From Chitiniphilus purpureus (GTDB lineage: Bacteria > Pseudomonadota > Gammaproteobacteria > Burkholderiales > Chitinibacteraceae), in assembly GCF_025642115.1 (NCBI RefSeq), contig NZ_CP106753.1:4093501-4157500 (forward strand): DNA of 64,000 nt, given 5' to 3'. Made by a program: the position numbers and the translations under genes. Positions 34,006-42,366 of the stretch are shown piece by piece (position 1 is the first letter of the stretch; each line of letters opens with the position of its first letter). Below the pieces are notes generated by a model. That model was not told the DNA's origin and made no database searches. It worked only from the letters and a program-made list of their open reading frames with translations.

Positions 34006-36270
34006 TCATCCTCCGCTACGCGCACGATGCGGCGCCGCCTTGGCCGGCAGCGCGAAATAGAAAGTGGCACCCTCGCCCAGTACGCCCTCGGCCCATACCC
34101 GGCCATCGTGGCGCTCGATGATGCGCCGCACGCTGGCAAGGCCGATACCGGTGCCTTCGAATTCGTCCAGCCGGTGCAGGCGCTGGAATACGCCGAACAG
34201 CTTGCTCACATAACGCATGTCGAAGCCTACTCCGTTGTCGCGGATGTAGACCACGACTTCGTCCGCCACCTCCCAGCTGCCGATCTCGATCCGTGCCGCC
34301 TCGCGTGAACGGGTGTACTTGATGGCATTGGCAAGCAGGTTGCGCAGGGCCAGGTGCAGGAAGGCCGCGTCCGCGGTCACCTGCGGCAGCGGGTGGACCA
34401 CCCAGTCGATCTGCCGCCCTTCGTAGTCGGGCACCATCTCGCGCCGGATCGCCTCAATGGTGTTATTCAGGTTGACCGCGCTGGGCCGCAGCGCGGAGCG
34501 ACCCATCTGCGAGAAGGTCAGCAGATTGTCCACCAGCGTGCCGGCGAAGCGGGCCGACTGCGCGATATGTTCCAGATAGCGCTGGCCGCGCTCGGAAAGC
34601 TGGGCGCCGTCGTAGCTCTCCAGAAGCTCGGCATAGCCTGCGATATGGCGCAGCGGGGCGCGCAGATCGTGCGACACGCTGTAGGAAAACGCTTCGAGCT
34701 CCTTGTTCGTCTTTTGCAGCTCCTCGGCGAGGCCGGCCATTTCCTCGGCCTTGCGCAGCACGATGCCGAGCACGGCGTTGCGCAGTTCGAGCGCGCTGTC
34801 GACTTCGACCTCATCCCACGGCAGGCAGTGCTGGGCCACCTGCTCCTGCCACAATGCAAAGCTGCTGCGCGGGGTCAGCGGCCCCGCCTCGCCCTGCTTC
34901 TTGGGCTGTCCGGCCCAGTTGACGGTCCGCAGCCGCTCGCTGCGGAACCAGACCAGATAGTGTGCATGCAGCTCGGAGATCGACACCGCCAGAAACCCGC
35001 CGATCGAGTCGGCCAGGCCGGGCAATTCGGGTACATCGCGTACGGCGTTGTCGGTGAAACAGGGGCCGCGCGCGGTACGCTCGCGCAGCCAGTCGGCCAG
35101 CGCCCTGACCACAGGCAGCGGCGGCGTCTGGCCGACCAGATCGCAGTGGTTGGCGGCGATGATGGCCGCACCGTCGGCCCGGCCGAACGCCAGCAGCGTC
35201 TCGGGCACCGCCAGCAGCCCGGCCGCCACACTGTCGCAGTCCGCCATGGCCGCCAGCATCTGCACGATCATACGCCGCAGCTCCAGCCGCCGGCCGCTCA
35301 GCGCATGCGCCTCCTTGGCCTCGATCTGCAGCGAGACGATGCGCCCAAGCAGCTCGCACGCGGTCCGGATATGGAAAGGCACCGGGTGCGGCATGTGGTC
35401 ATGGCAGGAGATCAATCCCCAGAGCCGGCCCTCGACCACCAGCGAGATCGACATCGACGCCAGCGTGCCCATGTTGCGCATGTATTGCAGATGCACCGGC
35501 GAGACGCTGCGCAGCACGGAATGGCTTAGATCCAGCGGTTGCCCGGTCTGTGGGTCGAGCACCGGCACGACCGGCACAGGCTGGTAATCGGCGTTGTGGA
35601 TCACGCGCACCCGGTTCAGCCGATACAGCGCCCGCGCCTGCTCGGGGATGTCGGAGGCGGGGAAATGCAACCCCAGGTAGCTTGGATAATCCGGATCGCA
35701 CGCCTCGGCCAGCACCCGGCCGTGGCCATCGTGGTCGAAGTCATACAGGAGCGCGCGCCCGAAGCCGGTGAGGCGCTTGACCTCTCCCACCGCCAGCTCG
35801 CACAGCCGCTGCAGATCCACCGCATGCTGCAACTGCCCCAACAGGCCGGCCAGCAGGGCATAGGGCGTCATCATCATCTCGCCCTGCGTGGAGCCCGGCT
35901 CGAACTCAACCATCAGTACGCCATCATGGCGATGCGCCACCAGCTGGAACCGCGCAGTCGAGCCATCGCGGCGCAGCAGCTCGACCTCGCCCAGATAGAA
36001 CAGGCTTCCATCCTCGGTGACCAGTGCCGACAGCCGTCCCAGCTGCGCGTCCGGCACCGGCATCAACGTGTGCAGCGTGCGGCCCAGCAGCGCCTCGGCG
36101 GGCCAATCCAGCCAGGATTCGCACGAGACGCTGGCACGCCGGATCGTCAACCCAGGCTCATCCAGCGCCAGCAGGAAGCCATGCGGCTGGATGCTGCCCG
36201 GAATATGGATCGGCTCTTTTGCGCAATCACCCCCTATCGGGGCCGAAGGCACGACTGTGGCGTCGGCCAT
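34006..36270 (-). CDS. bphP: Bacteriophytochrome histidine kinase
   Basis: 754 residues from ATG 36270 with GGAGAG upstream. Order: PAS-2 (EPIHIPGSIQPHGFLLAL), GAF with FPASDIPEQARALYRLNRVR, PHY (SPVHLQYMRNMGTLASMSIS begins the GAF end), then HisKA with His534 (FSYSVSHDLRAPL) and HATPase (GTGIGLASVRRIIERHDG). Cys16 just before EPIHIPG is the expected biliverdin attachment residue. It senses red and far-red light through biliverdin and phosphorylates the regulator at 33519. It heads an operon that also makes the chromophore enzyme. Confidence 0.97.
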   Translation of the reverse strand: MADATVVPSAPIGGDCAKEPIHIPGSIQPHGFLLALDEPGLTIRRASVSCESWLDWPAEALLGRTLHTLMPVPDAQLGRLSALVTEDGSLFYLGEVELLRRDGSTARFQLVAHRHDGVLMVEFEPGSTQGEMMMTPYALLAGLLGQLQHAVDLQRLCELAVGEVKRLTGFGRALLYDFDHDGHGRVLAEACDPDYPSYLGLHFPASDIPEQARALYRLNRVRVIHNADYQPVPVVPVLDPQTGQPLDLSHSVLRSVSPVHLQYMRNMGTLASMSISLVVEGRLWGLISCHDHMPHPVPFHIRTACELLGRIVSLQIEAKEAHALSGRRLELRRMIVQMLAAMADCDSVAAGLLAVPETLLAFGRADGAAIIAANHCDLVGQTPPLPVVRALADWLRERTARGPCFTDNAVRDVPELPGLADSIGGFLAVSISELHAHYLVWFRSERLRTVNWAGQPKKQGEAGPLTPRSSFALWQEQVAQHCLPWDEVEVDSALELRNAVLGIVLRKAEEMAGLAEELQKTNKELEAFSYSVSHDLRAPLRHIAGYAELLESYDGAQLSERGQRYLEHIAQSARFAGTLVDNLLTFSQMGRSALRPSAVNLNNTIEAIRREMVPDYEGRQIDWVVHPLPQVTADAAFLHLALRNLLANAIKYTRSREAARIEIGSWEVADEVVVYIRDNGVGFDMRYVSKLFGVFQRLHRLDEFEGTGIGLASVRRIIERHDGRVWAEGVLGEGATFYFALPAKAAPHRARSGG

Positions 36271-36422
36271 GGTCTCTCCTCGGTGTCTGCATGCAGGACG
36301 AAACGGCACGGCAACCTTGCCGGCCCGAACCGTGGCGCAGGCGCTCCGGCCCGGCCGCCGGATGCAGGCTGGCATCGAAGCGGGAGCATATGCGAAGACA
36401 GGCGGGGATGGCCGAAGCGCCG

Positions 36423-36457
36423 GAAAAAATACCGCGGGCATGCCGTGATGCCCCCGG
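36423..36457 (-). terminator. Rho-independent terminator after the MFS gene
   Basis: On the minus strand a 10-bp stem with one mismatch (around GGGCAT/ATGCCC, 6-base loop) is followed by TATTTTTTCC. It lies directly after the stop of the transporter at 36464 and insulates it from the phytochrome operon. Confidence 0.85.
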
Positions 36458-36463
36458 CACTTT

Positions 36464-37684
36464 TCACATCGCGGCGGGTTCGGGCAGGCGGGTCAGCCGG
36501 GGCAGCGGCGAAACAGCGACCCAGACCGCCTGCCCTGCAAAGCAGATTGCGGCGAGCACCAGGCAGGCCACGTCCCCTCCGAGCATACCGATCGCGGCAG
36601 CGAACGCGGCGCCCAGCGGCCGGGCCCCGTAGGTGGCAAGCGTGTTGATCGACGACACCCGCCCCAGCAATGGCGCGGGCGTGACCGCCTGCCGCAGCGT
36701 GGTCGCCGCCACGGTCCACAACACCGCACCGGCGCCCAGCAAGAAGAAGCAGGCCGCAGCCAGCCAGGCGGCAGGCCAATACAGCGTGGCCAGCATGGCG
36801 GCGATGGCAAACAGCGCCGCATAGGGGCCTGCCGCCAGTTGCAGCCCGGCACGCCAGTGCCGTGTGACAAGCGGTGCCGCCACCGCAGACAGCACCATGC
36901 CCGCGCCATAGGCCGCCAATGTGACGCCGATGCTGCCACCGCTCAACCCCAGATGCCGCACCGCATACGGTATATAGGCTGTCTGCAGCGCCACATAGGC
37001 GATGTTGAACAAAACCGAGGTCGCCAACAACGGACGCAGCAGCGGCTGGGTCAGTGCGAACCGGGTCCCCTCGCGCAGCTCGGTGTAGAAATCGCGGCGC
37101 GGCGCGGCCGCGCCATGCCCTTCGGGCAGGCCTGCCAGGGCCAGCGCCGCCAGGACCGACAGGCCGGCCGCGAGCGCGAAGGCGACGCCGGCGCCCGTCA
37201 GCCCGACCAGCAGGCCGGCCAACGCCGGCCCGCCGGTGAGCGCGAGGCTGCGTACCAGCTCGATCTGCCCGTTGGCGCGCGCCAACTGTCCGTGTGGCAC
37301 CAAGGCCGGGATCAGTGCCGGCGTGGCGACGCTGTAGGCCACCGCGCCCGCGGTGCCGACGAAGGCGAGCAACGCCAGCAACCCCAGATTCAGTGCGTCC
37401 GTCGCCGCCAGGACCACCACGGCGACAAAGGCCACCGCCCGCAGCAGCTCGCCCGCCGCCATCAGCCACCGACGCGCGGTACGGTCGGCCAGCACGCCCA
37501 ACGGGATCGCCAGCAGCAGGAAGGGCAGGGTCTGCGCCACCTGCAGCAATCCGGTGCCGGTCACGTCGCTGCCCAGCGCCAGCACTGCCACCAGCGGTGC
37601 TGCGGCCAGCCCGATCTGCTGCGCCGACTGGGCTGCAAGGTTGGATGCGGCCAACCGTACAAAGGGGCTTGCCTGCGTGCTCAT
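36464..37684 (-). CDS. MFS transporter (EntS-like)
   Basis: 406 residues with about 12 hydrophobic segments. It has the MFS loop motif IPLGVLADRTARRWLM between segments 2 and 3, and ANGQIELVRSLALTGGPALAG, a pattern of the EntS/multidrug-exporter group. It starts at an ATG overlapping the ada stop (ATGA), so the pair is coupled. The substrate is not predictable; export of a small molecule is most likely. The operon ends at the terminator 36423-36457. Confidence 0.85.
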   Translation of the reverse strand: MSTQASPFVRLAASNLAAQSAQQIGLAAAPLVAVLALGSDVTGTGLLQVAQTLPFLLLAIPLGVLADRTARRWLMAAGELLRAVAFVAVVVLAATDALNLGLLALLAFVGTAGAVAYSVATPALIPALVPHGQLARANGQIELVRSLALTGGPALAGLLVGLTGAGVAFALAAGLSVLAALALAGLPEGHGAAAPRRDFYTELREGTRFALTQPLLRPLLATSVLFNIAYVALQTAYIPYAVRHLGLSGGSIGVTLAAYGAGMVLSAVAAPLVTRHWRAGLQLAAGPYAALFAIAAMLATLYWPAAWLAAACFFLLGAGAVLWTVAATTLRQAVTPAPLLGRVSSINTLATYGARPLGAAFAAAIGMLGGDVACLVLAAICFAGQAVWVAVSPLPRLTRLPEPAAM

Positions 37685-38778
37685 TCAGCCCCCTGCGGCA
37701 CGGCTTGCGCCAGACCGGCCTCCCACGTCAGCAATGCCTGCTTGCGCGCGACACCCCAGCGGTATCCGGACAGCCCGCCGTCCTGGCGCACCACACGATG
37801 GCAGGGAATCGCCACCGCCAGCGCATTGCCGGCACAGGCCCGCGCCACGGCGCGGGCCGAGCCCGGCGCGCCGATACGTGCGGCGATCTCGGCGTAGCTC
37901 GCCGTCTCGCCGGGCGGGATTTCGGTCAACGCCTGCCAGACGCGGCACTGGAACGCGGTACCGCGCACATCCAGCGGCAGGGCCTTTGCAGCCACGCCGG
38001 GCGCTTCGACGAGGCCGACCGCCGCAGCCATCCAGCCTTCGAACTGCGTATCGCCGCCGATCAGCTCGGCCTTCGGGAAACGGTCCTGCAGCTGCTGCAC
38101 CAGCGCCTGCGGATCATCGCCAAGCTCGATGGCGCAGACCCCGCGCGCGGTGGCGGCCACCAGGATGGCGCCCAGCGCGCACTGGCCGACGCCGAAGCGG
38201 ATGGTCTCGCCCGCGCCGCCCAGGCGATAGCGGCCCGGCTTCATCCCGAGCAAGGCATCGGCTTGCTCGTAAAGCCGGCTGGAGGAGCCGAATCCCGCCT
38301 CGAAATAGGCGGCGGTGACGCTGCGGCCTTGCCGCAGCCCATCCTGCAGACGTGCCGCACGCCGGGTCGCTGCATACTGGCGCGGCGTCACGCCGGTCAG
38401 GGCCTTGAATACACGGTGGAAGTGATAGCGGCTCAGCCCGGCAAGCTGCGCCAGCGTCGCCAGCGAAGGCGGGGTCTCGGCGGTTTCGATGGCCCGGCAG
38501 GCACGTTCGATTGCCGCGACGTGCGGACTGGCCGGGGCAAGGTCGGGACGGCAGCGCTTGCACGGCCGGAACCCGGCGGCCTCGGCCTCAGCCGGGCTGG
38601 ACCAGAAACTGACGTTGTCGCGCCGTGCCGGTCGCGACGGGCAGGATGGCCTGCAATACACCCCGGTGCTGCGCACGGCGTACCAGAACACGCCGTCGGC
38701 CCCGGCGTCGCGCTGCTGTACGGCATGCCAGCGGTGCGCCGCATCGTCATAGGGCAGCGGTGGATCGGCGGTCTTCAT
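37681..38778 (-). CDS. ada: Ada bifunctional DNA-repair methyltransferase and activator
   Basis: 365 residues from ATG 38778, with GAGG 8 bases upstream (an ATG two codons earlier is too close to that site). The N-terminal Zn domain carries Cys42 and Cys46 (STGVYCRPSCPSR) and Cys73 and Cys76 (FRPCKRCRPD); Cys42 is the methylphosphotriester acceptor. An AraC-type helix-turn-helix follows (LAGLSRYHFHRVFKALTGVT). The C-terminal O6-methylguanine methyltransferase has the acceptor motif IPCHRVV. After alkylation Ada usually activates its own operon, here including the downstream transporter. Confidence 0.96.
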   Translation of the reverse strand: MKTADPPLPYDDAAHRWHAVQQRDAGADGVFWYAVRSTGVYCRPSCPSRPARRDNVSFWSSPAEAEAAGFRPCKRCRPDLAPASPHVAAIERACRAIETAETPPSLATLAQLAGLSRYHFHRVFKALTGVTPRQYAATRRAARLQDGLRQGRSVTAAYFEAGFGSSSRLYEQADALLGMKPGRYRLGGAGETIRFGVGQCALGAILVAATARGVCAIELGDDPQALVQQLQDRFPKAELIGGDTQFEGWMAAAVGLVEAPGVAAKALPLDVRGTAFQCRVWQALTEIPPGETASYAEIAARIGAPGSARAVARACAGNALAVAIPCHRVVRQDGGLSGYRWGVARKQALLTWEAGLAQAVPQGAE

Positions 38779-38956
38779 CGGCATGGCCTCGGTGCGTGGA
38801 CATGGCCTTATGATGCGCCTTCCGACTGGCTGCCGGCACTCCGCCGCTTGCTGGCCAATCGTGGACGACAACGCCGGCATCGTCGGCAGCCGGGCCCTTG
38901 CACGGCATCCCGAGCGCCCGCTACACCGCAGCGCGCGCCACGGCAGCCCGCCTGCC

Positions 38957-40492
38957 TCACAACTCGGTGTATTCGAACAGATCGTAGCCCGACTGCTGCT
39001 CCACCAGCTTGGTGGCACGCACCACACGTTCGCCCTCACCGGTCAGCAGCAGCATCTCGCGCAACGGCGCGTAACTGCCTCGGGTGGTGGCGATCAGCGC
39101 AGGCTGCCGCAGCGAATCGATGGCAGGCAGCATCAGTGCCGCTTCGTAGCGGGATTGCACCAGCGCCGGGCGCAGCAGGGCCGCATTGGCCCGGGGCGAG
39201 AGCACCTGCAGCCCCATTTCCAGCGCACCGTCCTCGCACTGCTGCAACCAGCGGATCACCGCCACCATCCATCCCTGGCCGCCTTGCGGGCGCAATGCCA
39301 CCACGTCGCCCGCATGCAGTTGTTCAGCCGGCGCCTCGCGCGAGGTGATCGCATAGCCGCCCGGGCTTTCGTTGATGATCCGCCAGACCATGCTCGGCAG
39401 CTCGCCCACGAGGCCGGCTGCACCGAAATGGCCGTTGCCGAACGGCGGGTTGCCGTCGTGCACGCTCCGCGCGGTGGCGCCGAGCCCGTGACGCAGTTCG
39501 ATCGGCGCCTCGACACTGATGCGCTGGAACACCCGCCGGGGCGCGATGCTCCACTGCTTGATCAGACGGCGCACCGTTTCCAGCCACAGCTGCAGCTTGG
39601 CCCGATCGCCCGCCGCCGGCATCTTGGCTTCCAGGCCGGCCAGCACCCGGTGCAGCTTCTTGCTCAGCTCCAGCGTGTCCACCAGCATGGCCATGCCCTG
39701 GTAGTCATCGACATTGCGGCTGCCGATGTAATGCGCCCCTTCGTCCTCGTCGAGCCGGACCAGGAAACAACCCGCCGCGCTCGATTGGCTTGTCACCGGC
39801 TGGAAATGCGCGAACTGGGCGTATTTGTCGATGATGTCGATCACCCGCGCAAGCTCGGACGGCGCAAAGCGCAGCGGGTCGGACAGTGAGAGCAGCAGCA
39901 GGCGCTTGTAGAGCATGCTGGTGGTCGGCGCGCCCTCGCGGTCGGGCAGCGCATAGTCGGTGAGGCGGTTCTCGACCGCGTAGCGGAACAGCCGGTGCGC
40001 TTCGCGCCATACCCCGGGTGGCATGAGCATCGAGACCCGGCTGCAGACCTGATAGAGCCGGTAGTAGATCGCCAGCACCTGGTGGATCAGCTGCGGGGTG
40101 AGCTTGCCGCCACCGAAGGCGAAGCGCTTCTCCAGGCGCTCGATCAGCGCGATCTTGTAGCCGTCGGCCAGCTCCAGCCACAGGCTGCGGGTCAGCAGCG
40201 CCGCCTGGCGCGCCTTGTCGCGCAGCGGGAAGCCGCTCGACACGTAGAGCGCTTCCAGCCCGCCATACAGCAACGCCAGCGTGCCCTGGTATTCGTCGAG
40301 CAGCTTCATCCGCGTTTCGGCATCCACTTCGACGCGGTTGCAGCTGGCCAGCGCGTCGAGCACCTGCCGCCCCGCATCCAGCGGGTTGTGGTTGGGCAGC
40401 CCTGCCAGCCATTCCCGCAGCGCCTTCGGCCGGACTTCGACGAAGCCGGCAAGCTTGGCCTCCTTCTCGGGCAATCTAAGCGACAACGACAT
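38957..40492 (-). CDS. Conserved hypothetical protein, C-terminal PilZ-like region
   Basis: 511 residues from ATG 40492; the start lies inside the last codons of bioA (17-base overlap). It is soluble. The first ~330 residues are helical (LLLLSLSDPLRFAPSELARV and GMAMLVDTLELSKKLHRVL). The last ~150 contain VGELPSMVWRIINESPGGYA and GDVVALRPQGGQGWMVAVIR, which resemble a PilZ-type barrel of a c-di-GMP effector, but the canonical RxxxR motif is not clear. I know proteins of this type in other proteobacteria only as hypothetical. Coupling to bioA is probably positional rather than functional. Confidence 0.6.
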   Translation of the reverse strand: MSLSLRLPEKEAKLAGFVEVRPKALREWLAGLPNHNPLDAGRQVLDALASCNRVEVDAETRMKLLDEYQGTLALLYGGLEALYVSSGFPLRDKARQAALLTRSLWLELADGYKIALIERLEKRFAFGGGKLTPQLIHQVLAIYYRLYQVCSRVSMLMPPGVWREAHRLFRYAVENRLTDYALPDREGAPTTSMLYKRLLLLSLSDPLRFAPSELARVIDIIDKYAQFAHFQPVTSQSSAAGCFLVRLDEDEGAHYIGSRNVDDYQGMAMLVDTLELSKKLHRVLAGLEAKMPAAGDRAKLQLWLETVRRLIKQWSIAPRRVFQRISVEAPIELRHGLGATARSVHDGNPPFGNGHFGAAGLVGELPSMVWRIINESPGGYAITSREAPAEQLHAGDVVALRPQGGQGWMVAVIRWLQQCEDGALEMGLQVLSPRANAALLRPALVQSRYEAALMLPAIDSLRQPALIATTRGSYAPLREMLLLTGEGERVVRATKLVEQQSGYDLFEYTEL

Positions 40493-41819
40493 CTTTTTCC
40501 TCGGCGCCATCGACCAATGCGGTTTCCAGCGCAAGCAGCGCGCCCTGCGCGAGCTGTCGCGCCTCGTCATCTCTCATGGTATAGGGCGGCATCAGGTAGA
40601 CCGTGCCGCCGATCGGGCGCAACAGTACGCCCTTCGCCAAGGCGGCCTGGAAGAACGCCCCCGGGAAGCCGGCCGGCGCGTCGGCCACGTCGAAGGCCCA
40701 GATCATCCCGGTGCGACGCAGGTGCCGCACCCGCGGGTGCGACGCCAGCGGCGAGAACAGCGCATGCCAGCGTGCGCCGCGTTCGCGGTTGGCCGCGAGC
40801 ACGTCGTCCTGCTCGAAGATATCGAGCACCGCCAGCGCGGCGGCGCAGGCCAGCGGATTGCCGCTGTAGGAATGCGAATGCAGAAAGCCACGGGCGGCGT
40901 CATCGTCGTAGAAGGCCTGATAGACGGCGTCGGTGGTGAGCACGGCGGCCAGCGGCAGGAAACCGCCGGTGATGCCCTTGGAGAGGCAGACGAAATCGGG
41001 CCGGATCGACCCTTGCTCGCAGGCAAGGAAGGTGCCGGTCCGCCCGAAGCCCACGGCGATCTCGTCGGCGATCAGATGCACCTGGTGGCGGTCACACAGC
41101 GCGCGTACCCGCGCAAGATAGCTCGGATGGTGCATCGCCATGCCGGCCGCGCCCTGGACCAACGGCTCCAGGATCAGCGCGGCAATGCGCGGGGCATGCT
41201 CGGCCAACAGCCGTGCCAGCCCCTCGGCCGCGCGCTCGGCGACCTGTTCGGGTGTCTCGCCCGGCTGCGCGGCACGCCAGTCGGGGCTGGGCGCCTGCAG
41301 GTTGTCGCGCAGCAGTGGCGCATACGCCGCGCGGAACAACGGCACGTCGGTGACCGCCAGCGCCCCGGCCGTCTCGCCGTGGTATCCGCCTTGCAGGTGT
41401 ACAAACCGGTGCTTGTCCGGCTGGCCACTGTTGCGCCAATAGTGGACGCTCATCTTGAGCGCGATCTCGGTGGCAGAGGCGCCATCCGAGGCATAGAAGG
41501 CATGCCCGAGTCCCGTGCGGGCGGCCAGACGCTCGGAGAGCTCGACCACCGGCCTGTGGGTGAACCCGGCCAGCATCGCATGCTCGAGCGTATCGAGCTG
41601 GGCCTTGATCGCTGCCTTGATGCGTGGTTCGCCATGACCAAACAGATTCACCCACCAGCTGGAAATGCCATCGAGATAGCGATTGCCGTCGTGATCGTAC
41701 AGCCACACCCCTTCACCGCGGGCCAGTGGCACCAACGGCAGGCGTTCATGGCGCTTCATCTGGGTGCAGGGGTGCCACACGGCCTGGCGGCTGCGGAAAA
41801 GCAGATCGGCATTGCTCAT
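40476..41819 (-). CDS. bioA: Adenosylmethionine-8-amino-7-oxononanoate aminotransferase
   Basis: 447 residues from ATG 41819 (MSNADLLFRSRQAVWHPCTQMK). BioA hallmarks are HPCTQMK, DGISSWWVNLFGH, FYASDGASATEIALKM, LQGGYHGETAGAL and the PLP-lysine block VCLSKGITGGFLPLAAVL, plus GTVYLMPPY. It converts 8-amino-7-oxononanoate to 7,8-diaminononanoate in biotin synthesis, with SAM as amino donor. The other bio genes are not in the window. No BirA operator was recognised upstream. Confidence 0.95.
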   Translation of the reverse strand: MSNADLLFRSRQAVWHPCTQMKRHERLPLVPLARGEGVWLYDHDGNRYLDGISSWWVNLFGHGEPRIKAAIKAQLDTLEHAMLAGFTHRPVVELSERLAARTGLGHAFYASDGASATEIALKMSVHYWRNSGQPDKHRFVHLQGGYHGETAGALAVTDVPLFRAAYAPLLRDNLQAPSPDWRAAQPGETPEQVAERAAEGLARLLAEHAPRIAALILEPLVQGAAGMAMHHPSYLARVRALCDRHQVHLIADEIAVGFGRTGTFLACEQGSIRPDFVCLSKGITGGFLPLAAVLTTDAVYQAFYDDDAARGFLHSHSYSGNPLACAAALAVLDIFEQDDVLAANRERGARWHALFSPLASHPRVRHLRRTGMIWAFDVADAPAGFPGAFFQAALAKGVLLRPIGGTVYLMPPYTMRDDEARQLAQGALLALETALVDGAEEKDVVVA

Positions 41820-42366
41820 CGGATTGCTGACAACCGGAAAGGTGGGCGGATTGTGCCAAGGTTGGCCATCCCTCGCCAAGGCACATGTCTTTTCCACACA
41901 AACACCGGCGACTTGCTGACTCCAGTCCATGAAAAATTATCCATACAGCGTCAGCCTCGATCGTTATTACCGGCCTTGCAACCCCACCATCACAGCCTTC
42001 CAGGGCGGCTTGATGACACGTGGTTTATCGCACTTGTCATCCCTGAGTAGACAAACGGTAACATTTTATCTGCATAAATTGGCCTCTCCAAGGCACAAGT
42101 CAGGTCTTGCCTGGGCTGCAAGCCGCAATTACGCTGGGTTTCATCTGTGTGCTTACAACGGACGCCATTCGTCGAATCCATCCGACCGCATAGCCGGTTA
42201 TCCCCCTTTGACCGCCATACGGTACCGCCTTTCGTTTCGCTTCCATGCGATCCTTGCCCGCTCGTCAATTGGCCGAGCTTTTTCGGATGGCAGCACGCCG
42301 GCGTCCACGCTAGGCCTGCGCAACTAGATATCCGGCCGGCCTGGGGTTTTCCGGGGATACAAGCAC
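41820..42366. other. Divergent intergenic region between bioA and the DUF1800 gene
   Basis: 547 bases, more AT-rich than the surroundings (for example GAAAAATTATCCATAC near 41930 and AACATTTTATCTGCATAAA near 42060). It must contain promoters for both directions. Open frames here lack binding sites and look random. No convincing RNA gene or BirA box was found. Confidence 0.5.
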
